Source of the DNA: Polluticaenibacter yanchengensis
GTDB taxonomy: Bacteria; Bacteroidota; Bacteroidia; Chitinophagales; Chitinophagaceae
Length of the DNA: 64,000 nt
Reading direction: 5' to 3'
Assembly (NCBI GenBank): GCA_027854065.1
Contig: JAQGEF010000004.1
Span: forward strand, 209,340-273,339
Shown here: positions 8,546 to 18,324 of the stretch, piece by piece
Numbering within the stretch: the stretch's first letter is position 1
Layout of the letters: every line of letters begins with the position of its first letter
Notes under the pieces: generated by a model
What the model was told of the DNA's origin: nothing
Databases searched by the model: none
The model's input: only the letters and a program-made list of their open reading frames with translations
Position numbers and translations under genes: made by a program

Positions 8546-10384
8546 TTAGTTCAATCGTTTTGCCCGGAAAGTTCCGCTTACCTGCTTAGGTGTCGTTCCC
8601 ATCTGGCCTGCTATCCAATCGTAAAAAACACCGTTAAAACTACCTGTAATAAATTCCCCGACATTTCCAAATTCTGTAATTGTAAACGGTACTTTTGTTT
8701 TTGCTAATAACCGTTTATCGTCGGCACCACCATTTCCAGTACCACTTAAGAATATTTCCTCAATATAATTGGCATTGCTTGCGCTGGATTTTCCTACAAA
8801 CTGGAAGGAGAATGTCACATTCGTTGCATTAATATCTCCCACAACAATTGTTGTAAAGTTAAGGTCCACGCTATCAGGATGGGTACTCAGATGATGAAAT
8901 GCAAGCGTATATTTGGATGGTTCTGTGGCTTCCATTATTTTTTGTCCGTCTACAGTCAGGAGCAGGCTGCTTATAGCACTTACTGCACAAACTTTAACTT
9001 CTCCCAGATCGTTGGTCCCTAAGTTGAAGGTCTTTGTTATTGCCTGCGACTGTGTATTGGTACCTGAATTGACAACAATGTAATTCACTGCTGATTGTGC
9101 GCATAATAATCCTGTAAACTGAATAACCCCATTGGTAATCGGTATGCGGTTATAGAAGCCTTGCCCAAATGTTTGAATGTAGCCGTTTGTTACAGGTGCA
9201 TTATTACAATCAACCGCTGTTCCTTTTATTAAAACGCTCCACTGCTCTACACTTCCTACAATGGTACCCAAATCGATATTTTGATTGTAAGTAGTAAAGT
9301 TGGTGTAATTAGTGGTTTGGTTGGCACATATTGCATAGCCTCCTCCTACTTTCAGCACCAGGTTCCTGTTTGCCGGTATATAACCGCTTACATAACCGTT
9401 GTTATCTGTGAAACCATATTTGAAATAATAAGGATTATCCCGCGGACCTACAGCAACACCGCCGCCTGCGATAGGATTTAATAAACGATCGACAATCTGT
9501 GCTTCGAAGCTGACCAGCGGCAGGTTATCTGAACTCTGCCAGAATGAAAAATGGCTGACTTTGCCTACATAATTATTACCCGATCTTGTAAGCTTTCCTT
9601 CCTGTTTCCATAAACCGGTTGTGAAGTCAAGAGAAGACAAAACTGCTTCCGGCCTGGCCGCACTTAGTTTTATTGAAGGGATCGGGATTGTAATTGCAGC
9701 TTGTTTGCCTGATGCGATTTGCAATTGTTCCCCTGATGTACTTTTTAATTCCACGCCGAGTACGCCAAAAGATTCGGTAAACTTCAGGTAACCGTTCTCA
9801 TCCAGGCCAATTTGCCCACCAGGTATATCCAATAAATTATTAGCGGTTTCTGCAGGGTTAATATATGTCATGGATACGGCAACCGATCCGCTATATGTTG
9901 CATTAGTGGCTTTATTTACAATGCTGTTGGGCTCGAATACCACCTGGCTGCCGTCGCTTAACTTTATGGTACCCCCATTCACGGCATTGAAACTGCCTGC
10001 AGCTTCATCCTTTTGCAACTGGAAGCGGACCGTTGCTGCACGTGTTGTAACCGGTTTGAATGATTTTAATGTTGTGATATACCCGTTATAACTGACGGTA
10101 ACAAAGCCAACTGCTTCGGGTAAAGAAATATTGTCGAAACTGAAATAGCCAAACCTGTCCGTAAGGGTTTGACTTGTTCCGGATTTTACAATAGCATTGG
10201 CAATTGGTTCTCCGGTACTATTAAACACATAGCCGTTGACGTTTGTCCGGATCGTTTTGCCCAGGTCGGGTTTGAAAGCATTTTCATCCGGATTATATTC
10301 TTCACTTGATATCATTTTCTGGCAACTGAAAAAAGCCAGGGTGATAAAAATGAATGCAATTAATTTTGTTATATTTTTTTTCAT
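8546..10384 (-). CDS. Large lipoprotein with CarboxypepD_reg-like domain
   Basis: A 612-residue lipoprotein. The signal peptide ends in the lipobox LAFFSC (Cys21), so it should be anchored in the inner or outer membrane. Residues ~48-127 form a carboxypeptidase regulatory-like beta-sandwich (NVNGYVFNSTGEPIANAIV, then LTDRFGYFSFDNI). A second such region appears near 290-355 (VDRLLNPIAGGGVAVG, TDNNGYVSGYIPANRNL). The remainder is beta-rich with no catalytic motif. Proteins of this build in Bacteroidota bind or sense surface ligands; the exact role is unknown. It lies 93 bases upstream of the ECF sigma gene on the same strand, so a functional link is possible but a hairpin stands between them. 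Confidence 0.75.
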   Translation of the reverse strand: MKKNITKLIAFIFITLAFFSCQKMISSEEYNPDENAFKPDLGKTIRTNVNGYVFNSTGEPIANAIVKSGTSQTLTDRFGYFSFDNISLPEAVGFVTVSYNGYITTLKSFKPVTTRAATVRFQLQKDEAAGSFNAVNGGTIKLSDGSQVVFEPNSIVNKATNATYSGSVAVSMTYINPAETANNLLDIPGGQIGLDENGYLKFTESFGVLGVELKSTSGEQLQIASGKQAAITIPIPSIKLSAARPEAVLSSLDFTTGLWKQEGKLTRSGNNYVGKVSHFSFWQSSDNLPLVSFEAQIVDRLLNPIAGGGVAVGPRDNPYYFKYGFTDNNGYVSGYIPANRNLVLKVGGGYAICANQTTNYTNFTTYNQNIDLGTIVGSVEQWSVLIKGTAVDCNNAPVTNGYIQTFGQGFYNRIPITNGVIQFTGLLCAQSAVNYIVVNSGTNTQSQAITKTFNLGTNDLGEVKVCAVSAISSLLLTVDGQKIMEATEPSKYTLAFHHLSTHPDSVDLNFTTIVVGDINATNVTFSFQFVGKSSASNANYIEEIFLSGTGNGGADDKRLLAKTKVPFTITEFGNVGEFITGSFNGVFYDWIAGQMGTTPKQVSGTFRAKRLN

Positions 10385-10621
10385 TTAATGTTATATTTAA
10401 AATCATTCAAAAGGAACATGCATGTTTGGCTTTTGATGCTTTTATGTTATAGTATTTTGTTGCTTAGCCGACTATAACAATAGATACCGTCTTTTGAAGT
10501 TTTGCTGCCTGTAAAATTAAATCTATCTGAAATATTTACTCCATGAGATGATTTCGGGTGATACCCCTTCAATTTATTTAATACGTCGCGATGCTGTATA
10601 ATAGTATGTCAAATGGTGAGT
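10385..10621. other. Upstream region of the lipoprotein gene; nothing further recognised
   Basis: AT-rich gene-free DNA between the start of the minus-strand lipoprotein gene and repeat R1-B. It should hold the lipoprotein promoter, but no clear TAnnTTTG was found. Between the repeat and the next gene (10786-10879) there is further AT-rich DNA that must hold the promoter of the LOG-family gene. Confidence 0.5.
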
Positions 10622-10785
10622 GGCTGCGGCAGGCGTTGGTGCCGACGAAGGAGGCAGTGTATTTTTGCAGGATAAAACTGAGCGATGGAACCCTGTGAAC
10701 CGCTCCTGCAAAATACACCGAGCGTAGCGGAGCCATAAGCATGCCGGACCGAAGCTGAATATTGTACTAAAGCTGACAGCCCCTA
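10622..10785 (-). repeat. Interspersed repeat family R1, copy B (with an extra internal hairpin)
   Basis: Reads on the minus strand as AGGGGCTGTC, a ~26-base spacer, TCCGGCATGCTTATGGCTCC, GCTACGCTCGGTG, an extra block, then CCTTCGTCGGCACC and CCGCAGCC. The extra block of roughly 60 bases, in the place of the small hairpin loop, is itself a stem: TGTATTTTGCAGGA against TCCTGCAAAAATACA. This is the longest copy and sits between two divergent genes. Confidence 0.75.
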
Positions 10786-10879
10786 AAAAAACAAGCGCCT
10801 TAACCTTAGCCTAACTTTTTTATAATAATTCTTAAGTACTTTAGCAGAATATATTTTTACAATCATAATAACGATATCA

Positions 10880-11419
10880 ATGAGAAATATCGCGGTTTTT
10901 TGCGGGTCCCAAAACGGCAACGATGAAATGTTCGGTATACATGCATCGCAGATCGGGAGCTTAATTGCACAAAACAACTTTGGGATAGTGTATGGTGGCA
11001 GCAAAAAGGGATTAATGGGTGCGGTAGCCAATGCGGCACTGGAGCAAAACGGGGCGGTTATCGGCATCATGCCGGAAAGGCTGGCAGAATATGATCATAG
11101 CCATAACGGGATAACGGAGCTGCTGCTGGTACCGGATATGCATACGCGTAAAAAGCAGATGTATAACCTGTGTGAAGCGGTGATCATCCTTCCGGGCGGC
11201 TTTGGCACGATGGATGAACTGTTTGAAGTGCTTACCTGGAACCAGCTGGCCATACACAGCAAAAAAGTGTATATTTTAAATACATTGGGTTACTACAACG
11301 ACCTTTATACATCGATGCAAAAAATGCAGAAGCATGGTTTTTTGCATAGTAACCTGAATGAAAATATAGAAATACATACTAATCCCGTTGACCTGGTAGC
11401 CGCAATCTTAAAAAACTAA
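10880..11419 (+). CDS. LOG-family protein (TIGR00730), cytokinin riboside-phosphate phosphoribohydrolase-like
   Basis: A 179-residue Rossmann-like protein. The diagnostic motif PGGFGTMDELFE is at residues 105-116 and the upstream arginine motif MHTRK at 87-91. The N-terminus MRNIAVFCGSQNG and VYGGSKKGLMGAVA (38-50) complete the nucleotide-binding pocket. The family cleaves nucleoside 5'-monophosphates with an adenine-type base to free base and ribose 5-phosphate (LONELY GUY activity). In bacteria it may serve purine salvage rather than hormone synthesis. Full length. It ends 46 bases before rfbB on the same strand and may be read together with it. Confidence 0.9.
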   Translation: MRNIAVFCGSQNGNDEMFGIHASQIGSLIAQNNFGIVYGGSKKGLMGAVANAALEQNGAVIGIMPERLAEYDHSHNGITELLLVPDMHTRKKQMYNLCEAVIILPGGFGTMDELFEVLTWNQLAIHSKKVYILNTLGYYNDLYTSMQKMQKHGFLHSNLNENIEIHTNPVDLVAAILKN

Positions 11420-11465
11420 ATGGCTAATTTTAATTTTTGTTAATTTGCCATATTGAAATATAAAA

Positions 11466-12524
11466 ATGGAACAATCTAAAAATATTTTAATTACCGGTGG
11501 TGCCGGTTTTATAGGTAGTCATGTTGTACGTTTGTTTGTGACGAAATACCCGCAATATAATATTGTGAACCTGGATGCGCTTACTTATGCCGGCAATTTG
11601 GAGAACCTTAAGGATATTGAAAATGCTCCTAATTACTTTTTTGAGCATGTGAATATTTTAGACAATGCTGCTTTGGAGGCGGTGTTTGCTAAACATTCGA
11701 TTTCGGATGTGATACACCTGGCTGCTGAGAGCCATGTAGACAGATCGATTCTTAGTCCCCTGGACTTTGTATATACTAATATTATTGGTACCGTAAACCT
11801 TTTACAGGCTGCTAAAAAAAGCTGGAACGGTAATTATGACAATAAACGTTTTTATCATATAAGTACCGATGAGGTTTATGGCAGCCTGGATAATGGTGGT
11901 TTCTTTACTGAAACCACGGCCTATTCTCCGAATAGTCCATACAGTGCCAGCAAGGCAAGCAGCGATCATTTTGTGCGGGCTTATGGTGAAACTTATGGTA
12001 TGCCTACCGTTATCAGTAACTGTAGTAATAACTATGGCCCATACCATTTTCCAGAGAAACTGATTCCGCTGTTTATAAATAATATTATCAATAATAAACC
12101 TTTGCCGGTATATGGCGATGGTTTGTTTACCAGGGACTGGCTGTATGTGAAAGACCACGCGTTGGCTATTGATATGGTTTTTCACAACGGCAAGGTGCAT
12201 GATACTTATAATATCGGTGGTTTTAATGAATGGACTAATATTGACCTTATAAAATTGCTGGTTGAGAAAATGGACCATAAATTAGGCCGGGCAACGGGAG
12301 AAAGTTTACCGTTGATTACTTTTGTGAAGGACCGCCCGGGACATGATAAGCGCTATGCAATTGATGCCACTAAAATTAATAAGGAACTGGGCTGGAAACC
12401 GTCTGTAACTTTTGAAGAGGGCCTGGAGGAAACGATAGACTGGTATTTAAATAACAGTGAGTGGCTGGAGAATGTTACCAGCGGCGCTTACCAAAAATAT
12501 TACGAACAACAGTATCATTCTTAA
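11466..12524 (+). CDS. rfbB: dTDP-glucose 4,6-dehydratase
   Basis: A 352-residue short-chain dehydrogenase/reductase enzyme that turns dTDP-glucose into dTDP-4-keto-6-deoxyglucose. The NAD-binding GGAGFIGS lies at residues 11-18, STDEVYG at 133-139 (catalytic Thr-Asp-Glu) and the YSASK catalytic pair at 159-163. Full family length. It is the first of three tightly packed genes: the next begins 3 bases after its stop. It supplies the precursor for dTDP-rhamnose or other 6-deoxysugars, probably used by the polysaccharide locus further right. Confidence 0.96.
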   Translation: MEQSKNILITGGAGFIGSHVVRLFVTKYPQYNIVNLDALTYAGNLENLKDIENAPNYFFEHVNILDNAALEAVFAKHSISDVIHLAAESHVDRSILSPLDFVYTNIIGTVNLLQAAKKSWNGNYDNKRFYHISTDEVYGSLDNGGFFTETTAYSPNSPYSASKASSDHFVRAYGETYGMPTVISNCSNNYGPYHFPEKLIPLFINNIINNKPLPVYGDGLFTRDWLYVKDHALAIDMVFHNGKVHDTYNIGGFNEWTNIDLIKLLVEKMDHKLGRATGESLPLITFVKDRPGHDKRYAIDATKINKELGWKPSVTFEEGLEETIDWYLNNSEWLENVTSGAYQKYYEQQYHS

Positions 12525-12527
12525 TAA

Positions 12528-13076
12528 ATGGAGATTATTAAAACGCCTTTAAAAGATTGCGTGATCATAAAAAATAATATTATCAGCGACAACAGGGGCT
12601 ACTTTTTTGAGAGTTTTAATGAAAAGAAATTTAAGGCATTAACCGGGTGGGACGGGCATTTTGTGCAGGATAACCAAAGCCAGAGCAGTTTTTCCGTGGT
12701 ACGTGGCATCCACTTTCAAAAAGGAGAATTTGCCCAGGCGAAATTAGTACGTGTGGTACAGGGCAAAGTATTGGACGTTGCCGTGGACCTGAGGCCGGGC
12801 AGTGATACTTATGGCCAACATTTTAGTATAGAGCTTAGTGACGATAACCAATACCAGTTATTTGTGCCCCGGGGTTTCGGCCACGGCTTTTCTGTATTGA
12901 GCCCTACTGCTACGTTTTTGTATAAATGTGACAACGGCTACAATAAAAGTGCAGAAGGTGGTATACATCCCCTGGATAAAACATTGAATATAGACTGGCG
13001 TATTAATGCGGCCGATGCTATTTTGTCTGAAAAAGACAGTAACGCTCCTTCGTTTGAAGACTATTTAAACAACTAA
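12528..13076 (+). CDS. rfbC: dTDP-4-dehydrorhamnose 3,5-epimerase
   Basis: A 182-residue cupin-fold enzyme that epimerises C3 and C5 of dTDP-4-keto-6-deoxyglucose. The catalytic His is in RGIHFQKG (H62), followed by [19 protein letters not shown], and the substrate-binding Tyr lies in [10 protein letters not shown] near residues 127-136. Full length. The gene lies 3 bases after rfbB and 4 bases before rfbA, so the three form one operon. Confidence 0.95.
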   Translation: MEIIKTPLKDCVIIKNNIISDNRGYFFESFNEKKFKALTGWDGHFVQDNQSQSSFSVVRGIHFQKGEFAQAKLVRVVQGKVLDVAVDLRPGSDTYGQHFSIELSDDNQYQLFVPRGFGHGFSVLSPTATFLYKCDNGYNKSAEGGIHPLDKTLNIDWRINAADAILSEKDSNAPSFEDYLNN

Positions 13077-13080
13077 ATGT

Positions 13081-13938
13081 ATGAAAGGAATTATATTGGC
13101 CGGAGGTTCCGGTACAAGGTTATATCCTATTACAAAAGGTATTAGCAAACAATTAATGCCTATATATGATAAGCCGATGATATACTATCCGCTGAGCGTA
13201 CTGATGCTTGCCGGTATCCGGGACATCCTTATTATCACAACGCCTGAAGATAGTGACCAATTTAAGCGCTTGCTGGGAGATGGTGCGCAGGTTGGCTGCC
13301 GTTTCAGTTACGCAGTACAGGCGGTCCCTAACGGTTTAGCGCAGGCTTTTGTAATAGGAGAAGCGTTTATCGGGAATGATAAAGTGTGTTTAATATTGGG
13401 AGATAATATTTTCTACGGCAGTAAGTTCAGCCAGCTGGTCCAATCATTTAATAATGTAGAGGGTGCAGCAGTATTCGCATACGAAGTGGTTGATCCGGAA
13501 CGTTATGGTGTGGTGGAGTTTGATGATAAATACAATGCTGTTTCTATAGAAGAAAAGCCGGCAGACCCTAAAAGTAATTACGCTGTACCTGGTTTGTATT
13601 TTTATGACAACGATGTGGTAGAAATTGCTAAAAATATTCAACCGTCTGCAAGAGGGGAATATGAAATTACGACTGTAAATAATCATTATCTCCAGAATGG
13701 CAAGCTGAAAGTTGGTGTGATGGACAGGGGCACGGCATGGCTGGATACCGGTACGTTTGACAGCCTGCATGACGCAACAGAATATGTACGGGTAATAGAA
13801 AAGCGCCAGGGATTAAAAATCGGCTGTATTGAAGAAGTGGCTTACAGAATGGGATTTATAACTAAAGAGCAGTTGCATACTTTAGGAAAAGAGCTGGAGA
13901 AAAGTGGCTATGGGCAATATTTACTGCGTCAGAAATAA
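13081..13938 (+). CDS. rfbA: Glucose-1-phosphate thymidylyltransferase
   Basis: A 285-residue nucleotidyltransferase that makes dTDP-glucose from dTTP and glucose 1-phosphate, the first step of the dTDP-sugar pathway. The N-terminal signature [16 protein letters not shown] and the lysine-bearing [17 protein letters not shown] are intact, as is [12 protein letters not shown] at about residues 158-169. Full length. It ends the rfbBCA operon. The fourth rhamnose gene, rfbD (reductase), is not in this window, so the final sugar could be rhamnose made with a distant rfbD, or another deoxysugar. Confidence 0.95.
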   Translation: MKGIILAGGSGTRLYPITKGISKQLMPIYDKPMIYYPLSVLMLAGIRDILIITTPEDSDQFKRLLGDGAQVGCRFSYAVQAVPNGLAQAFVIGEAFIGNDKVCLILGDNIFYGSKFSQLVQSFNNVEGAAVFAYEVVDPERYGVVEFDDKYNAVSIEEKPADPKSNYAVPGLYFYDNDVVEIAKNIQPSARGEYEITTVNNHYLQNGKLKVGVMDRGTAWLDTGTFDSLHDATEYVRVIEKRQGLKIGCIEEVAYRMGFITKEQLHTLGKELEKSGYGQYLLRQK

Positions 13939-13975
13939 CAGGAAAATAACCGCCGGGTTCATAAAAATTACGGGG

Positions 13976-14016
13976 AATAAGGGGCGAAAGTGTAACTTTA
14001 CGCCCCTTATTTTTTA
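13976..14016 (+). terminator. Intrinsic terminator after rfbA
   Basis: AATAAGGGGCG (13976-13986) pairs with CGCCCCTTATT (14001-14011) and is followed by a T-run. It lies 37 bases after the rfbA stop. Confidence 0.85.
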
Positions 14017-14036
14017 TAGATAAAGATTGAATAATA

Positions 14037-16913
14037 ATGTCAGCAAAGTCAGCTACTAACATAAAAGTATTACTATCTCCACAAAGATTATTAAAGGCCC
14101 CGAATGTAATAGAATTAATGGAAATAGTAGATACCGGCAGGTCTAAGGATTATTATGTTTATGACCCCAATATAAAAGTTATAAGAAAGCTTTTACCGAA
14201 ACTGCCTGATGCCGTTAAGCTGACACTGGCGAACTTTGACAGCAAAAGTATTTCGGACATTGAAAACGGCATTACTGAAAAGTATAAAAAATCCCGTGCC
14301 GGTGTTGCTTTTGACTCTTTTTTTGACAACGCGTATTCGCGGGCAATGCATGAACTTTTCACCTCTATTAAACCATTTGCGTCTTTATTTTCCTGGTACC
14401 AGAAAATTGAAAGTAAGCTGGCTACTAAAACGAATGCCTGTAGTCTCAGTACTTTCTGGCCGGGCTTAAAATTCAATGTTTACAAGAACGATAAGAATAA
14501 CTTTTGCCTACAAACCCTTGTACAAATTAATGAAGGTGAATATCCTGTTGAAGATTTTCTCCGTTATGAATTCCTGATCCAGAGCAATACTGAATATTTT
14601 ATTTTAAGGTATGGTGATTACCACACTTTAAAATGGCTGGATACAGTTAACTGGGATAAACTGGGCAATGATGGCAGCGAGTTTTTAAAAACCATTGTCA
14701 ATAAGCTTGAAGAAAATTATTCTGTAAACAGGAATAATTTATTTGAGCAGACATTCCTGGAAGTAGAACCGATTAACCGTGTGATGCTGAGTGAATTAAG
14801 CAACTCTTTTTTAATGCTCACGCCTCAATGGATCTATGATTCTGAAATGGTGGAAGGTGTTTACCAGGAAACGATAAGCATCAAAGGTGCAGACAAAGAA
14901 ATTATTCTTAAGCGCAACAAAGAGAAGGAGGATGCGTTTGTTCATAAGCTGCTGGGGTTACATGCCAATTTCAAAAACCAGTTAAGTAAGGGTTATTTTT
15001 ACCTGAGTTTTTCGGACGCTCAAAAAGGGCATTGGTTTTTGAAAACCTATCAAAAGCTGCTGGCTGAGGATATAGAAATCAGCGGCATGGATTTGCTAAA
15101 GCATTTCCGGTATTCTCCCCATAAAGCTACTACCAGTTTAGTGCAAGGCAATCAGCAGAACCAGTGGATCACTTTTGATGCCACCGTTGCCTTTGGTAAG
15201 GAATTGGTGCCATTGGCGCATATCCAGAAAACACTGCTTTCCGGCCAGAAAGTAGTCATGTTGAAAGATGGCAGCTTCGGGGTGTTCGATGATGAATGGC
15301 TGGCTGCTTATAGTACTATTTTCAAACATGGTAAAGTAGATAAAAAACAGATCCGCATTGCCAAATGGATGGCTATCAGCGAACGGGCTGTTGAAAGTAG
15401 CGGCAACAATGATGAAGTCATTACCAAGCCGATTATTACTCCTGACTGGTGGAACAAATGGCGGCGTTGGCAAAGCTCTGATGATATTATATACAAAGTG
15501 CCTGAAGTGGTGAACGCCACCCTGAGGCCATACCAGCAAAAGGGTTATGAATGGATGACACTCTTAAGCGAATCCGGTGCCGGAGCTTGCCTGGCAGACG
15601 ATATGGGTCTTGGTAAGACTTTGCAAACGATTTGCTTCCTGACCAACCAGCTGGAACTGAACCCAACAGGAAAATGCCTGATTATCACGCCGGCTTCATT
15701 GATTTATAACTGGCTGGACGAGTGGACAAAATTTGCCCCAAGTATAAAGGTGGAAGTGCATCATGGCAGCGGCAGAAGCGGTGAATGCTTTATTAATGAT
15801 GCGCAAATTATTATTACGAGCTATGGTGCTGTTCGTGTGGACGTAGAGGGGTTAAAAGAGCGCCAGTTTTTAGCGGTTATAATTGATGAAAGTCATAATA
15901 TTAAAAACCCGTCCGCGCAGATTACCAGGGCTGTAATGGAGGTAAATGGTCAAACCCGCATTGCGCTTAGCGGTACGCCGGTTATGAATAATACGTTTGA
16001 TCTGTACAGCCAGCTGAACTATGCTTTACCGGGATTATATGGCAGCCGCGAATTCTTTAAGCGTGAATATGCCGATCCGATAGATTTAAAAGCGGATAAA
16101 GAAAAAGCTGATACATTGCGCCGCATAACGGCACCGTTTATTTTGCGACGGACTAAAAGCCAGGTGGCGACGGACTTGCCTATGAAAACTGAAACTGTTT
16201 TATGGTGCGAGATGAGCCCCAACCAGCGCGATGCCTACGACACCGTAAGGGATAGTGTGCGCAACAATATCTACTCTACCATTGAAAGTGATGGGTTGCA
16301 AAAGGGAAAACTAGGCATTCTGAACGGGCTTCTAAAGCTTCGCCAGATGTGTAACAGTGGCGAACTGGTGAAACATGAAGATGTTTTCAATTATGATAGT
16401 ATCAAAACAGATATGTTGATTGAGGAATTGCAAAACATTATTCCTCATAAGCATAAAGCCATTGTTTTCTCCCAGTTTACCTCAATGCTTGATTTACTGG
16501 AGCGCGATTTTGAAAAAGCAGGTATCACTTATTTACGCCTGGATGGTACTATCGCATCCAAAGAACGGAAAAACCTGGTCAATGAATTCCAGGCGGAAGA
16601 CTCTACCTGTAACGTATTTTTAATAAGCCTGAAAGCCGGTAATGCCGGCCTGAACCTTGTAGCGGCAGATTATGTTTTCCTGTTCGATCCGTGGTGGAAT
16701 AAGGCAGTAGAAAACCAGGCTATCGACCGTGTGCATCGTATTGGCCAGACCAAACCTGTGTACGCTTACAAAATGGTATGTAAAGGCACTGTGGAAGAAA
16801 AAATAATTGCCTTGCAAAGCAAAAAACAAATTACCAGTGACTCACTGATTACGGAAGAAGAAGGTTTTGTGAAAAACTTAGACCTGGATGATATCGATTT
16901 CTTATTGAGCTAA
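14037..16913 (+). CDS. SNF2-family DNA helicase/ATPase
   Basis: A 958-residue Swi2/Snf2-type ATPase. The motor occupies the C-terminal half: motif I LADDMGLGKTLQT begins at about residue 518, the DEAH-like box DESH near 616, motif III SGTP near 645, and helicase C-terminal motifs IV-VI end with DRVHRIGQTKPVYAYK near 897-912. The N-terminal ~480 residues lack a clear zinc-finger SWIM motif and resemble the poorly defined N-terminal part of Bacteroidota SNF2 helicases. Such enzymes move along double-stranded DNA and remodel protein-DNA complexes; their bacterial role is mostly unproven. The gene is alone, so nothing suggests a defence system here. Confidence 0.92.
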   Translation: MSAKSATNIKVLLSPQRLLKAPNVIELMEIVDTGRSKDYYVYDPNIKVIRKLLPKLPDAVKLTLANFDSKSISDIENGITEKYKKSRAGVAFDSFFDNAYSRAMHELFTSIKPFASLFSWYQKIESKLATKTNACSLSTFWPGLKFNVYKNDKNNFCLQTLVQINEGEYPVEDFLRYEFLIQSNTEYFILRYGDYHTLKWLDTVNWDKLGNDGSEFLKTIVNKLEENYSVNRNNLFEQTFLEVEPINRVMLSELSNSFLMLTPQWIYDSEMVEGVYQETISIKGADKEIILKRNKEKEDAFVHKLLGLHANFKNQLSKGYFYLSFSDAQKGHWFLKTYQKLLAEDIEISGMDLLKHFRYSPHKATTSLVQGNQQNQWITFDATVAFGKELVPLAHIQKTLLSGQKVVMLKDGSFGVFDDEWLAAYSTIFKHGKVDKKQIRIAKWMAISERAVESSGNNDEVITKPIITPDWWNKWRRWQSSDDIIYKVPEVVNATLRPYQQKGYEWMTLLSESGAGACLADDMGLGKTLQTICFLTNQLELNPTGKCLIITPASLIYNWLDEWTKFAPSIKVEVHHGSGRSGECFINDAQIIITSYGAVRVDVEGLKERQFLAVIIDESHNIKNPSAQITRAVMEVNGQTRIALSGTPVMNNTFDLYSQLNYALPGLYGSREFFKREYADPIDLKADKEKADTLRRITAPFILRRTKSQVATDLPMKTETVLWCEMSPNQRDAYDTVRDSVRNNIYSTIESDGLQKGKLGILNGLLKLRQMCNSGELVKHEDVFNYDSIKTDMLIEELQNIIPHKHKAIVFSQFTSMLDLLERDFEKAGITYLRLDGTIASKERKNLVNEFQAEDSTCNVFLISLKAGNAGLNLVAADYVFLFDPWWNKAVENQAIDRVHRIGQTKPVYAYKMVCKGTVEEKIIALQSKKQITSDSLITEEEGFVKNLDLDDIDFLLS

Positions 16914-17025
16914 CCCCTTTTGGTTGGATGTTTATTTGTTTATAAGCGGGTATTTAATTGACAAAGTATCAAGTGAACAATTGATCCTGTATGGAAGAAC
17001 CCTGAAAAGATATTCCAAATAAAAA

Positions 17026-17053
17026 AGTCACAACCGGTTGTTCGGTTGTGACT
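17026..17053 (-). terminator. Intrinsic terminator of the uppS-bamA-ompH cluster
   Basis: AGTCACAACCG (17026-17036) pairs perfectly with 17043-17053. On the minus strand it is followed by a T-run, 24 bases beyond the stop of the last ompH gene. Confidence 0.85.
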
Positions 17054-17076
17054 CAAAATATTTTAATGGCGATTCC

Positions 17077-17664
17077 TTATTTTTTTGGTGCAGTGGTTGG
17101 TTTTGGTGCTGCATTACCACCAGCTGGCGCTGCTTGTTGCATTTCCGGTATAGTGATATTTAACTCCTTAGCTACTGCTACGTTCAGGTTATCAGCCGGA
17201 GGTGCTACATAAAACGCTTCACGTTTGAAAACATAATCATATTTACCGTTCGCCACTACTTTTTGGAAAGCAGCGCTGATTTTTTCGTAATATGGCGCTA
17301 ATAATTGTTGTTGTTTACCTTCCACTAAATTTTGAGCATATTGGCTCCAGTTCTGAACAATGTAAAAATGCTCTCTCATTTCAGCTAAGCGCTGATCGTA
17401 TATTTTTTTAGGCAATTTAGCACTGTCAGCTCTTAGTGTAGAATCTAAACGGCCCAATTCAGTCATACGGAATTCTCTTTCCTGATCTAAAGAATCTTGT
17501 TGGAAACTTTGTAATTGTTTACCAACTTCTTCAATACCTTTCATGTATTGTAATAAGTACTCGTGATCGAAATAACCGAATTTTTTACCAGCAGTTTGTG
17601 CATTTGCAGATGTAGCAGCCATTAACAATACTGGTGCTAAAATGGCTAAAAGTAATTTTTTCAT
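17077..17664 (-). CDS. OmpH/Skp-family periplasmic chaperone (second copy)
   Basis: A 195-residue exported protein with a signal peptide (cleavage near residue 22, after ANA). Residues ~30-150 form the long charged helices of the Skp/OmpH fold, including YLLQYMKGIEEVGKQLQ. The fold grips unfolded outer-membrane proteins in the periplasm. The C-terminal ~35 residues are rich in P, A and T (AAPKPTTAPKK) and probably disordered. It lies 46 bases after the first ompH gene. Two adjacent ompH genes after bamA is the usual order in Bacteroidota, so this is likely an ancient duplication with divided roles. Confidence 0.88.
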   Translation of the reverse strand: MKKLLLAILAPVLLMAATSANAQTAGKKFGYFDHEYLLQYMKGIEEVGKQLQSFQQDSLDQEREFRMTELGRLDSTLRADSAKLPKKIYDQRLAEMREHFYIVQNWSQYAQNLVEGKQQQLLAPYYEKISAAFQKVVANGKYDYVFKREAFYVAPPADNLNVAVAKELNITIPEMQQAAPAGGNAAPKPTTAPKK

Positions 17665-17710
17665 TTGTTTTTGAATGTGTGTTCTTTAATACTTGTTGTG
17701 TTTTATTTTA

Positions 17711-18229
17711 TTAGCTTTTTACGCCCAAGACTTTTAAAACATCTTCGCTTTTATCCAGCTTTGGGTCGGCAAATATAACAGTAATTCCTTCACTTTTATC
17801 TAAAATGAAATCGTAACTGCGTTCTGCAGCCAGTTTTTGTACGGCATTATACACTCTGTCCTGGATTGGTTTAATTAATCGCTGACGCTCTTTAAACAAA
17901 TCCCCTTCATAACCAAAGCGTTTTTTCTGAAGGTCACGAACCTCTTTTTCCTTATTAAAAAGTTCATCTTCACGTTTTTTTATCAACTCTTCAGTCAGCA
18001 TTACTTTTTCCGCATCAAAATCGCGATACATCTTATTTAATACTTCCTGCTTGGCGTCTATTTCTTTTTGCCAGGTTTGCGCAGTAGCATCCAGGGTTGT
18101 TTGCGCCTGTTTATAATCCGGTATTTTATCCAGGATATATCTCGTATCTATAATGGCATAACGTTGTGCGCTTACCGTGGCAAATGCTGTAGTTAAAATT
18201 ATAGAGCAGAATAAAAGTAATTTCTTCAT
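17711..18229 (-). CDS. OmpH/Skp-family periplasmic chaperone (first copy)
   Basis: A 172-residue protein with an N-terminal signal peptide (MKKLLLFCSIILTTAFATVSA). The body is a long coiled-coil-like helix pair rich in K, E, R and Q (KKREDELFNKEKEVRDLQKK). It ends with the strand-rich core YDFILDKSEGITVIFADP typical of Skp. It should chaperone outer-membrane barrels on the way to BamA, whose gene is 95 bases upstream on the same strand. Length fits the family. Confidence 0.9.
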   Translation of the reverse strand: MKKLLLFCSIILTTAFATVSAQRYAIIDTRYILDKIPDYKQAQTTLDATAQTWQKEIDAKQEVLNKMYRDFDAEKVMLTEELIKKREDELFNKEKEVRDLQKKRFGYEGDLFKERQRLIKPIQDRVYNAVQKLAAERSYDFILDKSEGITVIFADPKLDKSEDVLKVLGVKS

Positions 18230-18324
18230 ATGATTACGCTTTTTTAATTGTTCTTATCCACAAATATAAATATAGACAACTATTATACAGCATTCGTTTA
18301 AAACATTCTGTTAAAGGTTTCCTA

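Noticed and set aside
15138-15539. 133-codon open frame on the minus strand
   Set aside because: It is opposite the SNF2 gene, which has clear conserved motifs; the antisense frame has no recognisable domain.
14037-16913. SNF2 helicase as part of a defence system
   Set aside because: No nuclease, methyltransferase or other defence gene is adjacent; flanks are rfbA and envelope genes.
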